Assembly: GCF_015832195.1 (NCBI RefSeq)
Contig: NC_052034.1
Location: 4,923,501-4,987,500, forward strand
Length of the DNA: 64,000 bases
Direction of reading: 5' to 3'
Source: Motacilla alba alba
Lineage: Eukaryota; Chordata; Aves; Passeriformes; Motacillidae
Position numbers and translations under genes: made by a program. Positions 1 through 11,695 of this stretch are shown here, piece after piece. How positions within the stretch are numbered: position 1 is the first letter of the stretch; each line of letters opens with the position of its first letter. The notes under the pieces were generated by a model. The model was not told the DNA's origin, searched no databases, and worked only from the letters and a program-made list of their open reading frames with translations.

Positions 1-332
1 TAATGTTTTAAGGGAATTAGTGCAAGCTTGTTAGGCACAAGCTGCCACTGCGTTTTCCAAGCTATGTTGAAATTCTGAAGTCCTGACAATCGGGTTTTTA
101 TAACACATCTTGAGTCTGGCATTGTCTTAAACTCTATCTTCAGGTGTATATAACCTCCTTTAATTTTGTTTCACTCAGAGTCAGATGTGTTAGATCTGTG
201 TGTGGGTTAAACTGCTTGAATGAGAAACTGAGCAGCAAAAAATTTCTGGGGTCTGGGTTCTGTAAAGTTCCTGTGAATTCTGTCCAAACCAACTGGTGCA
301 ACGTGAGTAACTGTGATGTGTTCAGCCTACAG
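1..332 (+). other. INPP5K: Partial INPP5K intron
   Basis: This is intron running in from the left edge. It ends in a pyrimidine-poor acceptor, CTACAG, just before the exon at 333. No coding sequence is visible; reading frames through it have no family similarity. Confidence 0.8.
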
Positions 333-434
333 GAGGTGAATTCAAAAATCACAAATTTTCTTTCTGACTTGGCATTTGATGATCCATGGAGCATTTTTTT
401 CATGACTGTCTTGTCTCCCTTGGGATATATCAAG
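333..434 (+). CDS. INPP5K: INPP5K exon with catalytic Glu motif
   Basis: The exon starts after CTACAG and ends CAAG|gtaatt. It is 34 codons, phase 0 at both ends. It begins at the Glu of the LQE motif, with LQ in the exon before. This Glu is a metal ligand in the 5-phosphatase fold. The text [15 protein letters not shown] aligns with human ELNSGIISLLSDAAF. Confidence 0.93.
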
Positions 435-3400
435 GTAATTATTTACACCACTCTTCAATGTCACAGCACTGAAGTAAAAGTCTTAATTTTTTTTCCTCAG
501 ATTATCCATAAAAGCGAAGATAATGGTGTTTTTGCAGGTGCCTGTCACTTCATCACCTGTGTTTTCCTGTTTGTCATGTGATGTGAACTCATACTGAACA
601 GCATATTTCTTGTGGCCACAATATTTTTATCTCTCTCTTGTTTGTAGAAAAGTGTTTTGCTCTGTGCAATATTGGGGAACTGTATTGGGATGCTTCTAAT
701 GTAGTCTTGCACTGTAAATATCCCAAGCAATGGCAGTGATTTTCATTAAGATTGGTAAGGCTCCTTTATCTTGTTTTTTTTTCTTTTTCCAGTTTGTTTG
801 CGGGTGAAAGTAAATTGCATATGTGTAAACCAGGATTTTAATGGATGTATATATTTATGTGAGGACTTGATTTTTGGTTGAAGACCTGTAACATTCTGTG
901 GGAATTTAAATGATAAGATTTTGGGGTAATACCGGGGACATAAGAGCAGCTAAAGTACTGGCTATTTTAATAATGCCAACAATAAACGTAGGAAGATATC
1001 CTGAATTTCTCTAGTAAAGAGAAATTAAAAGCCTTTTGTAGTGATTTTCTAAACCAAGCACTATTTCTGGCTGATTTTGCTGAAGTGATTGCATTATCTG
1101 CATGCTAATCGGACTCGGTAGTTCTGCTGTTCTTTTAATTGTAATTAAACAAAACAAAGGACCCATTGGGAATTACAAAAAGGAAAAAACCCACATTGTT
1201 CACTCTGGCCTAAGTCATTGCTGATAAAAATGCAAAATCTGGCCGTGGGCTGACATTCAGGCCCTGTATGCACGCAGTTAAAAGAATTCCTGCTGGTATG
1301 CCTGGCTGATTTTGAATTCTAATTTACAGCAGAGGCAGTTCGGAGCACACTAATGAATGGATGCTGCCACCTAATGGCTTTCAGCAGGACTTGATTAGCC
1401 CCAGTAATAAGGGGGAGCTGTCAGGCCGGCTCAAAATCAAACCAGGAAAGGAAAGGTTATCCCAGGACTTAGCCAGGAATTTGGCTGAGCAGGAGAGGAG
1501 CACTTACCCCTTGGCTGACCTGTGATGAGTTTGGGTGTGGAGGGAGAGGTGTCATCCTTGGGACATTCTGTCCCCTCAGGAGCAGGGTCTGTTTTCAGAG
1601 TGTTCAATTGGTCACAGTCCGTTCTTCCACCATCCACAGGATCCTGTTCCCTCTGTGCAAGGGCTTTGCTTGATTTGGCTCTAAGGGCTGGTGGCACTGC
1701 TGCTGGCTCCAGCAGGACAGGGGTCGGTGCCTTCTTGTGTTCAGGACCTGTGGATCTTGAGAAACCTCTGGGGACTGGCCACAGCCGAGTGAAGTAAAGC
1801 AAATAAATAATAAAGGGACTGGAAGATCTTGGTGCCTCATGAATGTAATTATGGAAAGGAGAATGCTGACTACTAAAATATTTATGCATCATTAGTGATT
1901 GCAGTCCATTGTTTCAGTATTCTGTGTGGTATTTTGTTGGGTTCAAGGACAATGAAAACATTAAAATATATTCTGAAATCATTTAATTGTGTAGAAAGGA
2001 AGACAAAGGAGGAATTCTGATTTAAATTTTGGGCTGATTTTTTTGTGCTTCCCCAGCAGTTGTATAGTCAGTTTTATTTTAATGTAGTCTTTTTCTAAAT
2101 TGATCCAGCATAAAATTGAACTACAGTTAATGTATTTCAGTGCCTGTATTTTAAACTGAATCATGATCATTAAAACACAGTGAAATTTGTGTCTCATGCC
2201 AGGATCATTGTAACGTCCATAAATGTTCAATGAAGGACATCTTTATTAGACTGTTTCCACACACACAAACCAAAAAAATCCCAAACCACAAAACCCCCGT
2301 GTCTTATATGCTCTCTAATTGGTAAATCAGTTTTTACAGGCACTGCAAGGCAGGAGTTTCTGCTGTTTGCAGCTCATTGTTTCTGCAGATGCCTGGAATT
2401 GACTGCTGTGCTTTTGAAGGCATTTAGAATATTTAATGATCTCTCCAGGGTGCTTCAGTTTGAAAAATTTGCTGTTGCTGGAGGACTTGTAGGTGTGAGT
2501 TACAAAGCTTTTAGGTGAAAAGTGAAGCATTTGCTTCTTCATGAGCAGGATTCTTAAAGGCAGAAACAAGAGGCTGGTGAGGCAGGAGAAAAGTCTTTAA
2601 GGAGGTTTGGGCAGGTGCATGTTTTGAGGGCGACTTCAGATTGAAATATAATGTTGGAACTGTGTTAATTAGCTGAGGAATTGATCAGATTTGTTCATAA
2701 GGAATATGTTTTTCACAGCACTGAGTCTGCATTTACTGTGTCACAGTATTGAGGCCAGGCTTGGCGAGGGAGCTGCATGACTTCTGCTGTGGCCTTCTTC
2801 ACCTAAAAGCTCCTGTGAAATAAACCCAGGGATCTCCTGGAAATGACCATTCCTTCTTTTCTGTCTCCCAGCTCTCCTCAGTTCGCATGCAGGGGCTGCT
2901 GCTTCTGATCTTTGTGAAGCACGTGCACCTTCCCTTCATCCGGGACATCCACACCCACTACACCCGCACGGGCCTCTATGGCTACTGGGTAAGGACTGCC
3001 TCTGCTCCCTGCTGCTGCTCTGTGCCTCTCCACGGCTCCCTGCTGGCACAGAGAGGATGTGGCTTAATTAAAAATTAATAACCTGACAAGCAGACTCATT
3101 TGTTTGAACCTCGTGTGCAGCACAGACCGTAATTTCAGATTTCAGTTTATTTGCTGATACGCAGCGAGTTGTGCAGAAAGAGATTGTGCTGATTGAAATC
3201 TTAATTGCAAGATTTAAAAGGTTGTAGGTGGCGTTAGTTCCATTTGCAGGCGCTGCCTGCAGTTTCAGGGAGCGCTGTTCATCTTCCACCCCAGGGGAAC
3301 AAAGGAGGAGTCGGCGTCCGCATGTCCCTCTTCGGGCACACGATCTGTTTCATGAACTGCCACTTGCCAGCCCACATAGAGAACACCGAGCAGCGACTGG

Positions 3401-6400
3401 ATGACTTTGAGAAAATTCTGGAAATGCAGTTTGAAGGGGAGGATATTCCGCTTCCCTTGGATCATGAGTGAGTTGTTCACTCAGTTCTGCGTCGTTTTTA
3501 TCTATTGTAGGGTGAGCTCTTGCACTGAAGAGTTTTGGGTTTGGATTTTATTTTAAATGTCTCTTTAGCCTGGACCCTGAACCCTGTGAGGAAAACATAA
3601 CCTGAAAGACAGATGTCTGTTTTACAGGACTGTTCTCTTCCAGTCTCTAATTACATTCATTTGTTAGCATATAGATTGTACATGTCATGCAGGAAAGCTT
3701 TAGAAGCTAAAGCCTGTTTATACCAAAAATCCTTCAGGTTGCTGTTAAATGTTCAGAGGTGTAAGACGCAGGAGAAGTTAATATTCAGGCAGTAATAAGC
3801 AAGCAGCAGGAATGCAAGGGACTTAATTTACTGTTTCAATTACTTCAATTTTTTTTTTTTTTTTGGTAGCAGCAAGTTGTCCCTGTGTAAGCTTATTGAT
3901 AGCTACCCAATGTTTGTGTTTAAGCTGTTTGCATTAAGTAATAGAAGTGATTAGAGCACCTAATTAGTGTAGTGGCTAACATTCTGTCAAATTCTTCCCT
4001 TGAGTTAAGAGATCCATATAAATCTTCCTTGTTTGATGCATCTTGGTTTGGTTTTAAGGCTTCTCTTCTGGTTTGGAGACCTAAACTTCCGGATAGCAGA
4101 TTATGGGATACACTTTGTCAGAGAATCAATCAATAACAAGCGTTTCAGTCTGCTCTGGGAAAAGGACCAGGTGAGTTGGCTCAGTCTCTTTTGGGGTTTG
4201 GTTTTGGTTTTAATGCACACAAACACAACGTGGTAGTTAAATTACACCTTGAGCTTCTGATTTCTGTTAAAGAACACAAACTCAGGGCAGTCATGAGGTG
4301 GAACATGAGGTGGTCATAAGCCCCAGTTAATTGCAAACTTTTTCTGCTTTTATGCGGTTTCTTACTCATTTACAATGCTCATATTTGACTGGAGATTTCT
4401 TTGAACTTCTTGTCTTGTTAGTTATTCCTCACCTTTATTTCTCCTCTTCTCCCAGTAATTCTTTTTAAGACAACTTTATTCTGGATGTTTTGGGTAGAAT
4501 TGCCTCTAAACTTTTAGATGGATTGTGTCAAGAGTTCTGGCTATAACAAAGAGGCCCTTCTGAATTTACCTTTCCAATGTTGTACTGACTGCAGTGTTGA
4601 GTTCTTGGAAGATGCCTTCTAAATCATCCTTTAAGCTCTGATTTTTTTAAACAAAATCTTTAAAAGTTACTTTTTATTTCTGCAGTTGAACATGGCAAAA
4701 AAGAAGGAAGCATTTCTGAAGGAATTCAAAGAGGGTCCTCTGCAGTTTAAGCCCACCTACAAGTTTGACCTTGACTCGGAGGTCTATGACACAAGGTAAA
4801 AGATAAAATGAGTTTAGATGTGGAATATGAGAGTGAATGTGGTGCTTGGTTAAATATCACTTTAGTAATCAGCAAACCTGAATTTCCTGTGTGTACTGGG
4901 GCTGCTGAGCTGTTCTGTTAGGCTTGGATTGATCAAATCTGAATAAAGGAATATTTTTGGCTGAAGAAGCTGGGATCTGCTGATTGTGTGAGAGAAGTAA
5001 TGAAACAACCCAGCTGCCTTTTTGGAAAGACCAGATTAACAAAATAAATGAGCACTTGTTTAAGCTGCTTCTGTTTTGTTCTTTCCTACTAAAAGTGCTC
5101 ATTGGTTGTCAAAAAGGAGCAAAAGAATAATTGTCTGTGTTTTTGCTTCCCTTCTCTGTTTAAGCATTTCATTTGATAAGCTGGTATTTAAAAACTAATG
5201 TATATTTGTCTTTATTGATTACTTTAAGTTGAAGATGAGTATCTTAAATTTCCAAGTTTTTCTGTGATATTGAAGTCTGTTTGTTAAGTATTAGTCTTAT
5301 GTTTCCACAGAAGGATAAGTTCCTGTCCAAACAGGGTTTTGTACTGATCTTTTTCTTTACTTCCAGAGAACAGAAGTCCCTGTTTTGGTTTAAGTAAGAA
5401 GAGAACTTTCTGAATTTTGTATTTTTTTTAATATTTCAGAATCAAAACAAGGCTCCATCTGAGCTTTTGCTTTGATTTTTGTGAAATATTTGAAAATCAG
5501 ATGACAGCTGATTTTCTTTAGGGAATTTCTCTAACCTGTCTGAAAGCTGCAGTGTTATCTACTCTGCTGTTGCACTTAATATTGGAACTTTATTCATGTG
5601 GACCCAAAGACATTTTGCTTCCTAATTTAATATAACGAGATGTAATGGGTCCAGCAGTAAATCCACCCAACAAAAAAGACTAAAAATAATCCAAACCTGG
5701 ACATTTTACCAATGATTCACAGCCTGGTTGTCTGTATTGGCTGATTCAGAGAACAAAGTGTGGTTACACATTCTGTGTGCATCCTGCTGCTGTTCAAGCA
5801 CCAGAGAGACTTTGCTCAGGTGGGGTGACCAGCAAGACCTCAGGGCAAGCACCCTGCAAAAGCTGCTTTTACTGAAACCCAGAGAATTTTATTTTTGATG
5901 CTTCTTCAATATGAATTCTGAGGGTTTGTTTCCCATCTAATACTCCCTTTTCTCTGAAACAGGGAGTGCTTTACCTTAGGCTGTTCTTTTGGTATTTCCT
6001 GCACAGCAGAGCAGACATCTGGCATCTCCTAAAGATTTCTGTCCATTTATAGAATTACTGCACTAAGGGGGATGAGGGCCCTTAGGCATTTCAAATCTTT
6101 CCACTTTATTAAAGGTAGGAAGGGGTAAAACAAAATTATGTTGAAAATTGAACTAAATGGCCTTGGTTTTGATATTTAAACTGACAGTTTTCCTTACACA
6201 TCCTGCTTTTAACTTTCATAATCCAATCCAGTCCATTCTAATGCCTCTTCCATAGGGTATGATCTTTTCTCCATTTCAATTTGAAGTGATCCACCCATCC
6301 AGAGAGTTGCTGTTAAGCCTTCCTCCCACTACAGAGAGAACCACAGAGGGCTCATGTCTTCTGGTGTAACTGATATGGTATAAAAGGAGACTCTGCATTG

Positions 6401-9345
6401 TGATAACAGTTGGATGTACAGTACAGTTACAGGCACAACTTCCTCTGCTATGGAATTTTGAAAGCCTGTTGTTATGAGACAGCAGTAGCATGCAAACCCA
6501 AAATGCAGGCTGGTACAATTTAGAGGAATTCTAAATAAAGCATTGCTGTGGCACCTGTGATTACCGTAAGCTACCCAAGTTTGTCCTGTCTTGTGTCGTT
6601 AAAAGAAACCTGCTCTCAAATATTTTGAGTAATTTGAAAAGTCATTCAGACTCTTCGTTCATATTCCTTATGTTTACACCCTCCTTTCTCAGAATATCTG
6701 TACGTTTGGAGCCTGGGGCAGTTGTTGTATTATCTCTAAATTCATGCATGTTTTTACAGGGTTTTAGGAGAAAGTATCATTTCCTGTATGAAGCCAACTA
6801 ACCCACTGAAACGTCCTTCTCTCCTTCATTTTACTCCTCTTTCAGAAAGCCATGATCTGTGCTGAATGGAGTTCTAATTAAGGAAACCCTGCTTGTAAAA
6901 CACATTAATCAGAGCTGTAAAATGAAGCTTGGATATGATTGCCTCCTTTTATTAATATGTGTCTCACAGTCTTTGAACTCTGAGTAGATTTTGCACAGCA
7001 TTCTTAGCTTTTGGCAACTTGTTTCTCTGCTCATTTCACTTTTTACCTTACGTTTTTGCAGTGAGAAGAAAAGAAAGCCAGCGTGGACTGATAGAATTCT
7101 ATGGAAAGTGAAAAATCTCAGCGAGGTTGCATCAAAAGAGGGTGAATTCCCTGAAGAGGAGAACCCAATTTCTGTGACTCTGAATAGCTATGTCAGTCAC
7201 ATGAGCTATGGCATCAGTGACCACAAACCTGTCACAGGAACTTTCAAGCTTGAGGTACTGTCCCAGTCATGTTGTTAAGAAAAAGTTTGTTTTACTCAGT
7301 GTTGCCTTACAGCAGCTGATTTCCTAAACCATAATCTCTGCTTCATTCTCATCATAGTGAAGGCAGCAAATTGCTGTCAGGTTATTTCCAGTCAGTTAAA
7401 GAGTCCCACAGGGGGCAATTGTAGCAGAGAATAACTTGAGAAGAATAACTGAAAGAATGACAGGCTTGACTGAGTTTAAGCTGTGTTTTTTGGTGTAGAT
7501 GAAGCCTCTTGTCTCAGATCCCCTGGTCGTGCTGAATCCTGAGGGCGAGTGGAATGCAGAGCACGACGTTCTCATCCGCTACTCCGCAGCGCCTGAACTC
7601 CCCAGCAGTGCTTGGGACTGGATTGGGCTCTTCCAGGTAACGTTCCCTCATCGGGGCTCTTCAGCAAAGATGGGGAATGTGACTGCGGGAGGTCCTGCAG
7701 AGTTTTAGAGCACTGATTCTTGCTCGTGCAGAACTCTGTGTCCTTGATTGCTGTCGGTTTCTGTGTGCTGACAGTTTAGCTCTACAGCATGTGAGTTCTT
7801 GCACGCCATCTAAATTCTCTGCTAAAGTGATCTGGTTGTTTATTGAAGTAAAATGTTGCAGAAGCTGTGGAAAGGAGCTGATGCAACAAAAATAAAAGTC
7901 AATGGAAGGGTGAGAGAGCAGGGCAGTCCCACCCTCCCAGAAACAGAAGATGTGTGCATGCCCCCAAAATGTTTTGATCCTAAGAGTGTTTGAATTGCTT
8001 CAGTGAAACAGTAAACATCTCTCAAACATCTCTCACAACTATTTTTTTTTTCATGTAGTGTGGCTGTTGTTTCCATCAGGAAGCTGATAGTTTGTATCTT
8101 TCTCTGCAGGTGACTTTCAGGCATGTGAAGGATTATGTTACTTATGCTTGGGTGGAAGATGATGAAATTTCTTCCAGCAGAGACAGCAAACAAGTCAGTT
8201 GTATCTCTTTCTGATGTAGTTTTCCATAGTGTAGCATTTGAGGTCTGTTCCATATCCCCTTCCCCTCAGGGATTCTGTGTCCTCTTCCCAGGTGAAGCTG
8301 ATTTGGAACAATATTATTGTTTAAAATCCCTCTTCCTATTGAATGTTTTGGTCCCTCTTTAAAAACTGCTGTCTGCAAAGCCTTCTAGTAGTGATTACCT
8401 AAAGCAATTTAAACCAAAAAAAACCCCTTATTTTGATGCAAATGACAAATATCCAGAGATATTTATCTGAACAAATAGCAGTTGGAATTGGCAACGGTGG
8501 CTCCTTGGGACAGGAGCAAACCAAGCTTGTGGAGTGCTCTGCTGTTGCCACCAGGAGGCAGCTCCAGTCCTCTGCTGCTCTCTGGCTTTGGCCCTTCCCT
8601 TCCAGCCACTCCGGGTCTCTTCTCCCTTGTCACTGAACCAAGCCAGCCTGCTGACATGGTGAAGGATATTCCTTCTGCTCCCTGATTTAATTTTCACATG
8701 GTTTCCTGAGTTATTTCTGTCCCCATCCGTTTTAGCTTACGTTTTAAAACGTGCTTATAAATAGCAAATACTGATTTTGATGGTGTCCTGGAAGGCTTTT
8801 TTGTAAACTTCTTTTGCTGTGGAAATTGCTCATTGCCTGTTCGTATTCTTTCCAGGTTTACATGAGTGCTTCAGAAATACCCAAGATGGGAGGAGAATTT
8901 TTGCTTTGTTACTTTAGCAATAACTTGCAGTCAATAGTTGGCATCAGTGAACCCTTTCAGGTAATACATTAGGAAGCGTTGATTAATGTTGATGTGATCT
9001 TTTTTTTATTATTTCATTTATTTTCATATGCATCTGAACGTAACTGTGTTAATCCTTGGGAAGGTAGCAGCAGAAGGAATTTTTAAAAGGATATGTCCTG
9101 CCTAAAAAGAATTTGCTGATGTGCTGAAAGACTCTGAGTAACTGTTCCAGCATCTTTATATAACGGTATGGATAACACAGAGGTGCTTTTGAATCATTAA
9201 TTTGGTTTTTATCCTGTTTTTCTCCTAGATTCAGCCTAGCCAAACACCAATAGAAAAGGATGTGCCAGAGGAAGAGAGCAGTTGGCTGCAGAAACGTGAC
9301 AAACCAGAATCAGGCGGTGGTTCTGAAAATAGAAAGGGCATTTAA
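333..9345 (+). CDS. INPP5K: Inositol polyphosphate 5-phosphatase K (SKIP), 5'-partial, ten exons
   Basis: The coding join is 333-434, 2872-2988, 3295-3467, 4059-4170, 4686-4795, 7062-7254, 7499-7636, 8110-8193, 8856-8960 and 9229-9345. It gives 416 residues and a stop. All introns are GT-AG and phases match across every junction. Family landmarks appear in order: the LQE metal-binding Glu, [30 protein letters not shown] and [10 protein letters not shown]. These define the 5-phosphatase catalytic domain. A SKICH domain follows from about 7499 to 8960, with WDWIGLFQV and [15 protein letters not shown]-bearing members are INPP5K and the larger INPP5J; the compact size, lack of a proline-rich region and MYO1C next door favour INPP5K. 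The enzyme removes the 5-phosphate from PI(4,5)P2 and PI(3,4,5)P3 at the ER and plasma membrane and restrains insulin/PI3K signalling (family knowledge). Roughly the first 50 residues lie upstream of the window. The C-terminal tail is longer than in human. Confidence 0.96.
435..2871 (+). other. INPP5K: INPP5K intron, 2.4 kb
   Basis: This is a GT-AG intron (gtaatt to cccag). It is AT-rich apart from a more GC-rich patch at about 1480-1800. I found no recognisable exon, RNA gene or repeat in it. Confidence 0.8.
2872..2988 (+). CDS. INPP5K: INPP5K catalytic-domain exon
   Basis: The exon is 39 codons, phase 0 at both ends, acceptor cccag and donor TGG|gtaagg. It encodes [20 protein letters not shown] and ends TGLYGYW, which leads into GNKGGV of the next exon exactly as in human INPP5K. 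Confidence 0.96.
3295..3467 (+). CDS. INPP5K: INPP5K catalytic exon (GNKGGV, NCHLPAH)
   Basis: The acceptor is ccccag and the donor GA|gtgagt, so the exon leaves two bases of a Glu codon. [10 protein letters not shown] and the substrate-contacting [20 protein letters not shown] are in the expected order. Confidence 0.96.
4059..4170 (+). CDS. INPP5K: INPP5K catalytic exon (WFGDLNFR)
   Basis: The first base completes the split Glu codon. The exon then reads [11 protein letters not shown], the signature Asp/Asn motif of 5-phosphatases, and ends LLWEKDQ before gtgagt. The join is in frame. Confidence 0.97.
4686..4795 (+). CDS. INPP5K: INPP5K catalytic-domain exon
   Basis: The exon starts after tctgcag and ends ACA AG|gtaaaa, splitting a Ser codon. 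It encodes [20 protein letters not shown], the segment before the second signature motif. Confidence 0.95.
4796..7061 (+). other. INPP5K: INPP5K intron, 2.3 kb
   Basis: This is a GT-AG, AT-rich intron ending in a long pyrimidine tract and ttttgcag. I saw no exon, RNA gene or clear repeat inside it. Confidence 0.8.
7062..7254 (+). CDS. INPP5K: INPP5K catalytic exon ([15 protein letters not shown])
   Basis: The T completes the split Ser codon, then [19 protein letters not shown] and later [20 protein letters not shown]. These are the second and third signature motifs; the His of SDHKPV is the catalytic His in this fold. The donor is GAG|gtactg, phase 0. Confidence 0.97.
7499..7636 (+). CDS. 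INPP5K: INPP5K SKICH-domain exon
   Basis: The acceptor is ggtgtag and the donor TTCCAG|gtaacg; 46 codons, phase 0. It encodes [12 protein letters not shown] then [10 protein letters not shown], the start of the SKICH domain used for membrane targeting. Confidence 0.95.
8110..8193 (+). CDS. INPP5K: INPP5K SKICH-domain exon
   Basis: The exon is 28 codons, phase 0. It encodes [20 protein letters not shown]. The end is set by homology and phase; the donor CAA|gtcagt departs from the usual gtragt. Confidence 0.9.
8856..8960 (+). CDS. INPP5K: INPP5K SKICH-domain exon
   Basis: The exon is 35 codons, phase 0, between tttccag and CAG|gtaata. It encodes [20 protein letters not shown] and ends VGISEPFQ, matching the end of the human SKICH domain. 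Confidence 0.95.
9229..9345 (+). CDS. INPP5K: INPP5K last coding exon and stop
   Basis: The acceptor is tctcctag. It encodes 38 residues from [18 protein letters not shown] to RKGI and a TAA stop. The tail is rich in Glu, Ser and Gly and about 20 residues longer than in human, where this segment is poorly conserved. Confidence 0.92.
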   Translation: MQPSQTPIEKDVPEEESSWLQKRDKPESGGGSENRKGI

Positions 9346-11695
9346 TGGTCCTGGTTCAGCAGTCAGATGATTCTTTATGTCTTAGTGATTGTAAGCTTTT
9401 GCTCTTAGAAGATGGAGTAAGACAGGTAGGAATGTTCAGAAACTTTGGAAGCTCGTAGAAGATAATTTATTGTGGAAATGGTTATTTTTATTCTGGGGAG
9501 AGTGACTCTCTTGCACTGGATGAGAACTGTAAAATAGCACTTAAGGAATGCTGTATGTTTTAAGGTGATAGACATTTCTGATGCAATGATTTAACCTAAG
9601 GAGGTTGCAATGTTTAGTAGGTTTTTAGGCTTGTTCCTTTTTTTGTAGAGGATATTTTATTTACGATGCAATATTTACTATGCTGTAACCACTTGATGAT
9701 TTCCAAATTTTGAGTTTAAATGAAGTTATTTAAAAATTATTTATTAGATACAGCTAGTTAGCTTGTTTTGAAATTTTATTTGACTTTCAGATGTAAGCTA
9801 ATTACCTTTTGGGAAACACCTGTGACAGCAGGTCACATGAAGAACAAAACCTTTGGAGTGTGTAAAGTCTCCATTGGTAGATCCTTCTCTTCATGCCTTA
9901 CTGAAGAACTCCTTGTAGGATTTTCAATTTCTGATTCTTCCAAATTGAATTACATTTATCAAAATGCACTATTCCTCATTTTTGAAATTCTTATTTTATA
10001 AAACAATGAAGCAATTTGCCTTTTGCCTTTACACCCCTCATTAAAAAACATAAAATAATCCCATTTTTATACCAGTCCCTGGCTTGGAGTGAGCCAGGAT
10101 CCCACAACTTCTGAGGGAAATTGCAGAAGCTGAGAAAGACTTTAGCATAGATGAGCAGCCCATGGTTGATGATTTGGCATAATCTTTGAAAATGGTAAAT
10201 CTCTTTGATTTATAGCAATCAGTCTGCAATCTGTGTTTTTCTAGAGGTGCTCAGACCTTTCTGTATCCTGTGCACTTGAGGGTGGAGATAAACCAGAAAT
10301 TTCCTGTACCTTTAGGAACCTGAAAGGTAGTTAGCTTCTGAAAGAGTCTTCTTTCTTGATGGGGAAATGGAGATCTTTGGAAAGGATGGGAAACATTCCA
10401 CAGAATCTCAGACTGCAGTGCTGGGACAGAGCACTTTGACTCTCCCATGCTCTGTAGCCACAGCTCCCTCCTGGGTGTGGTGAGCAGAGTTAGTCACTCC
10501 TCACTGGCACAGGGATGGAAAAGAGCAGGTTTGCATCAGGTGGAAGAGCAAGAGGCGTTGGGATGTTCGTGCTGGAATTCTGCTTCAGAACTGAGTGGAT
10601 TTTTGCTCTTTTTCTCAAAGCCTTATTTTTTTTCAGGGTTGTTTTGAGATAGAAAGTTAACAGCTTGATAGGACATTTGTTTTGCTTTTATCATTCACTG
10701 TATAAAACCTTTTGAGGTCCAGGTGTCTTTGTGTCCTGTAGAAGCTCTGACATAGGTTTCTGGTTAGGTAGTTGCAGTGGGCTTTAGGAACACTTGGCCT
10801 CTGTAGGTTTTAGTTGTATCTCAGCTTGATGCTTGGTGTTGGGAATACTTGGTGAGTAGTGAGGGCAGGTTCAGAGGATACTGTGTTCATTGCCTGGATT
10901 AACACTGCCTCGAGGTTTACAGTTTGTACATTCCTGTTACACTTTGGAACCATATTAGAAACAGTTTGCCCGTTTATACTGGTCTCCCAAGAATTTGTTT
11001 TGCACCGAATCTTTCAGATGTGTGACTTCTCATGGCAATTAGGGCATCAGGCAAACCCCTGCTTTGAACTGCGGTCCCTTCTGCAGTTCCTGAGCTGTGC
11101 TCTGTCTCTGGTTTCACTGGTGTAACTCCCTGACCATTCTCCATGCAAGGAGATTCTGTGGAGAGCCCAAAGAGCAGTGGGCTTTGAATTCCAGACCACA
11201 GCTGGCAATTTACTGTGGACCAAGATCCAGTTTCTTCCAAGCAGGGTGCATCTGCTGGGCAGGAGCAGCTCAGAGGGAGCCACGCAGCCTCTGCAGGGGC
11301 GAGACACTCGAGATCCTTTGTGTCTGTGGGAGCTGAGAACCCTCTGTCACTGGACACAGAAGCTGCATTTTGTAAACTGATCCTTTGAACCACGGGACTT
11401 CCCGGAAAATGCCCCCAGCAGCTGGGATTGGAGCTGCTTGTGTGTAAGGAGGATGCTGCACAGAACTCTGCACTTCTTTCTTCAGTATTATGCACACAGA
11501 GGCACTTTTGTTTACTACTGTTACCTATGGTAGCTTTTCAAACTATTCCATGACCTGTGATGATGCAATTTCTGATGAAATTTATCTTTTCTTAAAACAC
11601 CTTTAATTGGATGTTATAATCACTGGAAATGTTTTTATACTCATGTGTTTTTCTTTTCATGTACCTCTAAAATAAATCCTGGCAGTGAAGTGTTG
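9346..11695 (+). other. INPP5K: INPP5K 3' untranslated region (predicted)
   Basis: This stretch runs from the TAA stop to the first strong poly(A) signal. It is AT-rich and has no coding similarity. An ATTAAA at 10040-10045 could give a shorter transcript. The end point is inferred and needs transcript support. Confidence 0.6.
11671..11676 (+). terminator. INPP5K: AATAAA poly(A) signal, probable INPP5K 3' end
   Basis: A canonical AATAAA is followed 15-35 bases later by a GT-rich stretch (tgttgtgcatggcctctgtt), the usual cleavage layout. It is the only clear AATAAA that I found between the stop codon and this point. Confidence 0.6.

Noticed and set aside
144..332. Upstream extension of the first INPP5K exon
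   Set aside because: The frame is open, but the sequence before 333 has no similarity to the residues expected before LQE, and an acceptor AG lies exactly at 331-332.
1437..1892. Minus-strand 151-codon frame in an INPP5K intron
   Set aside because: No similarity to known proteins, and another open frame overlaps it on the opposite strand.
10974..11495. A 173-codon minus-strand frame under the INPP5K 3' UTR
   Set aside because: No homology or promoter signal; an overlapping frame is also open there.
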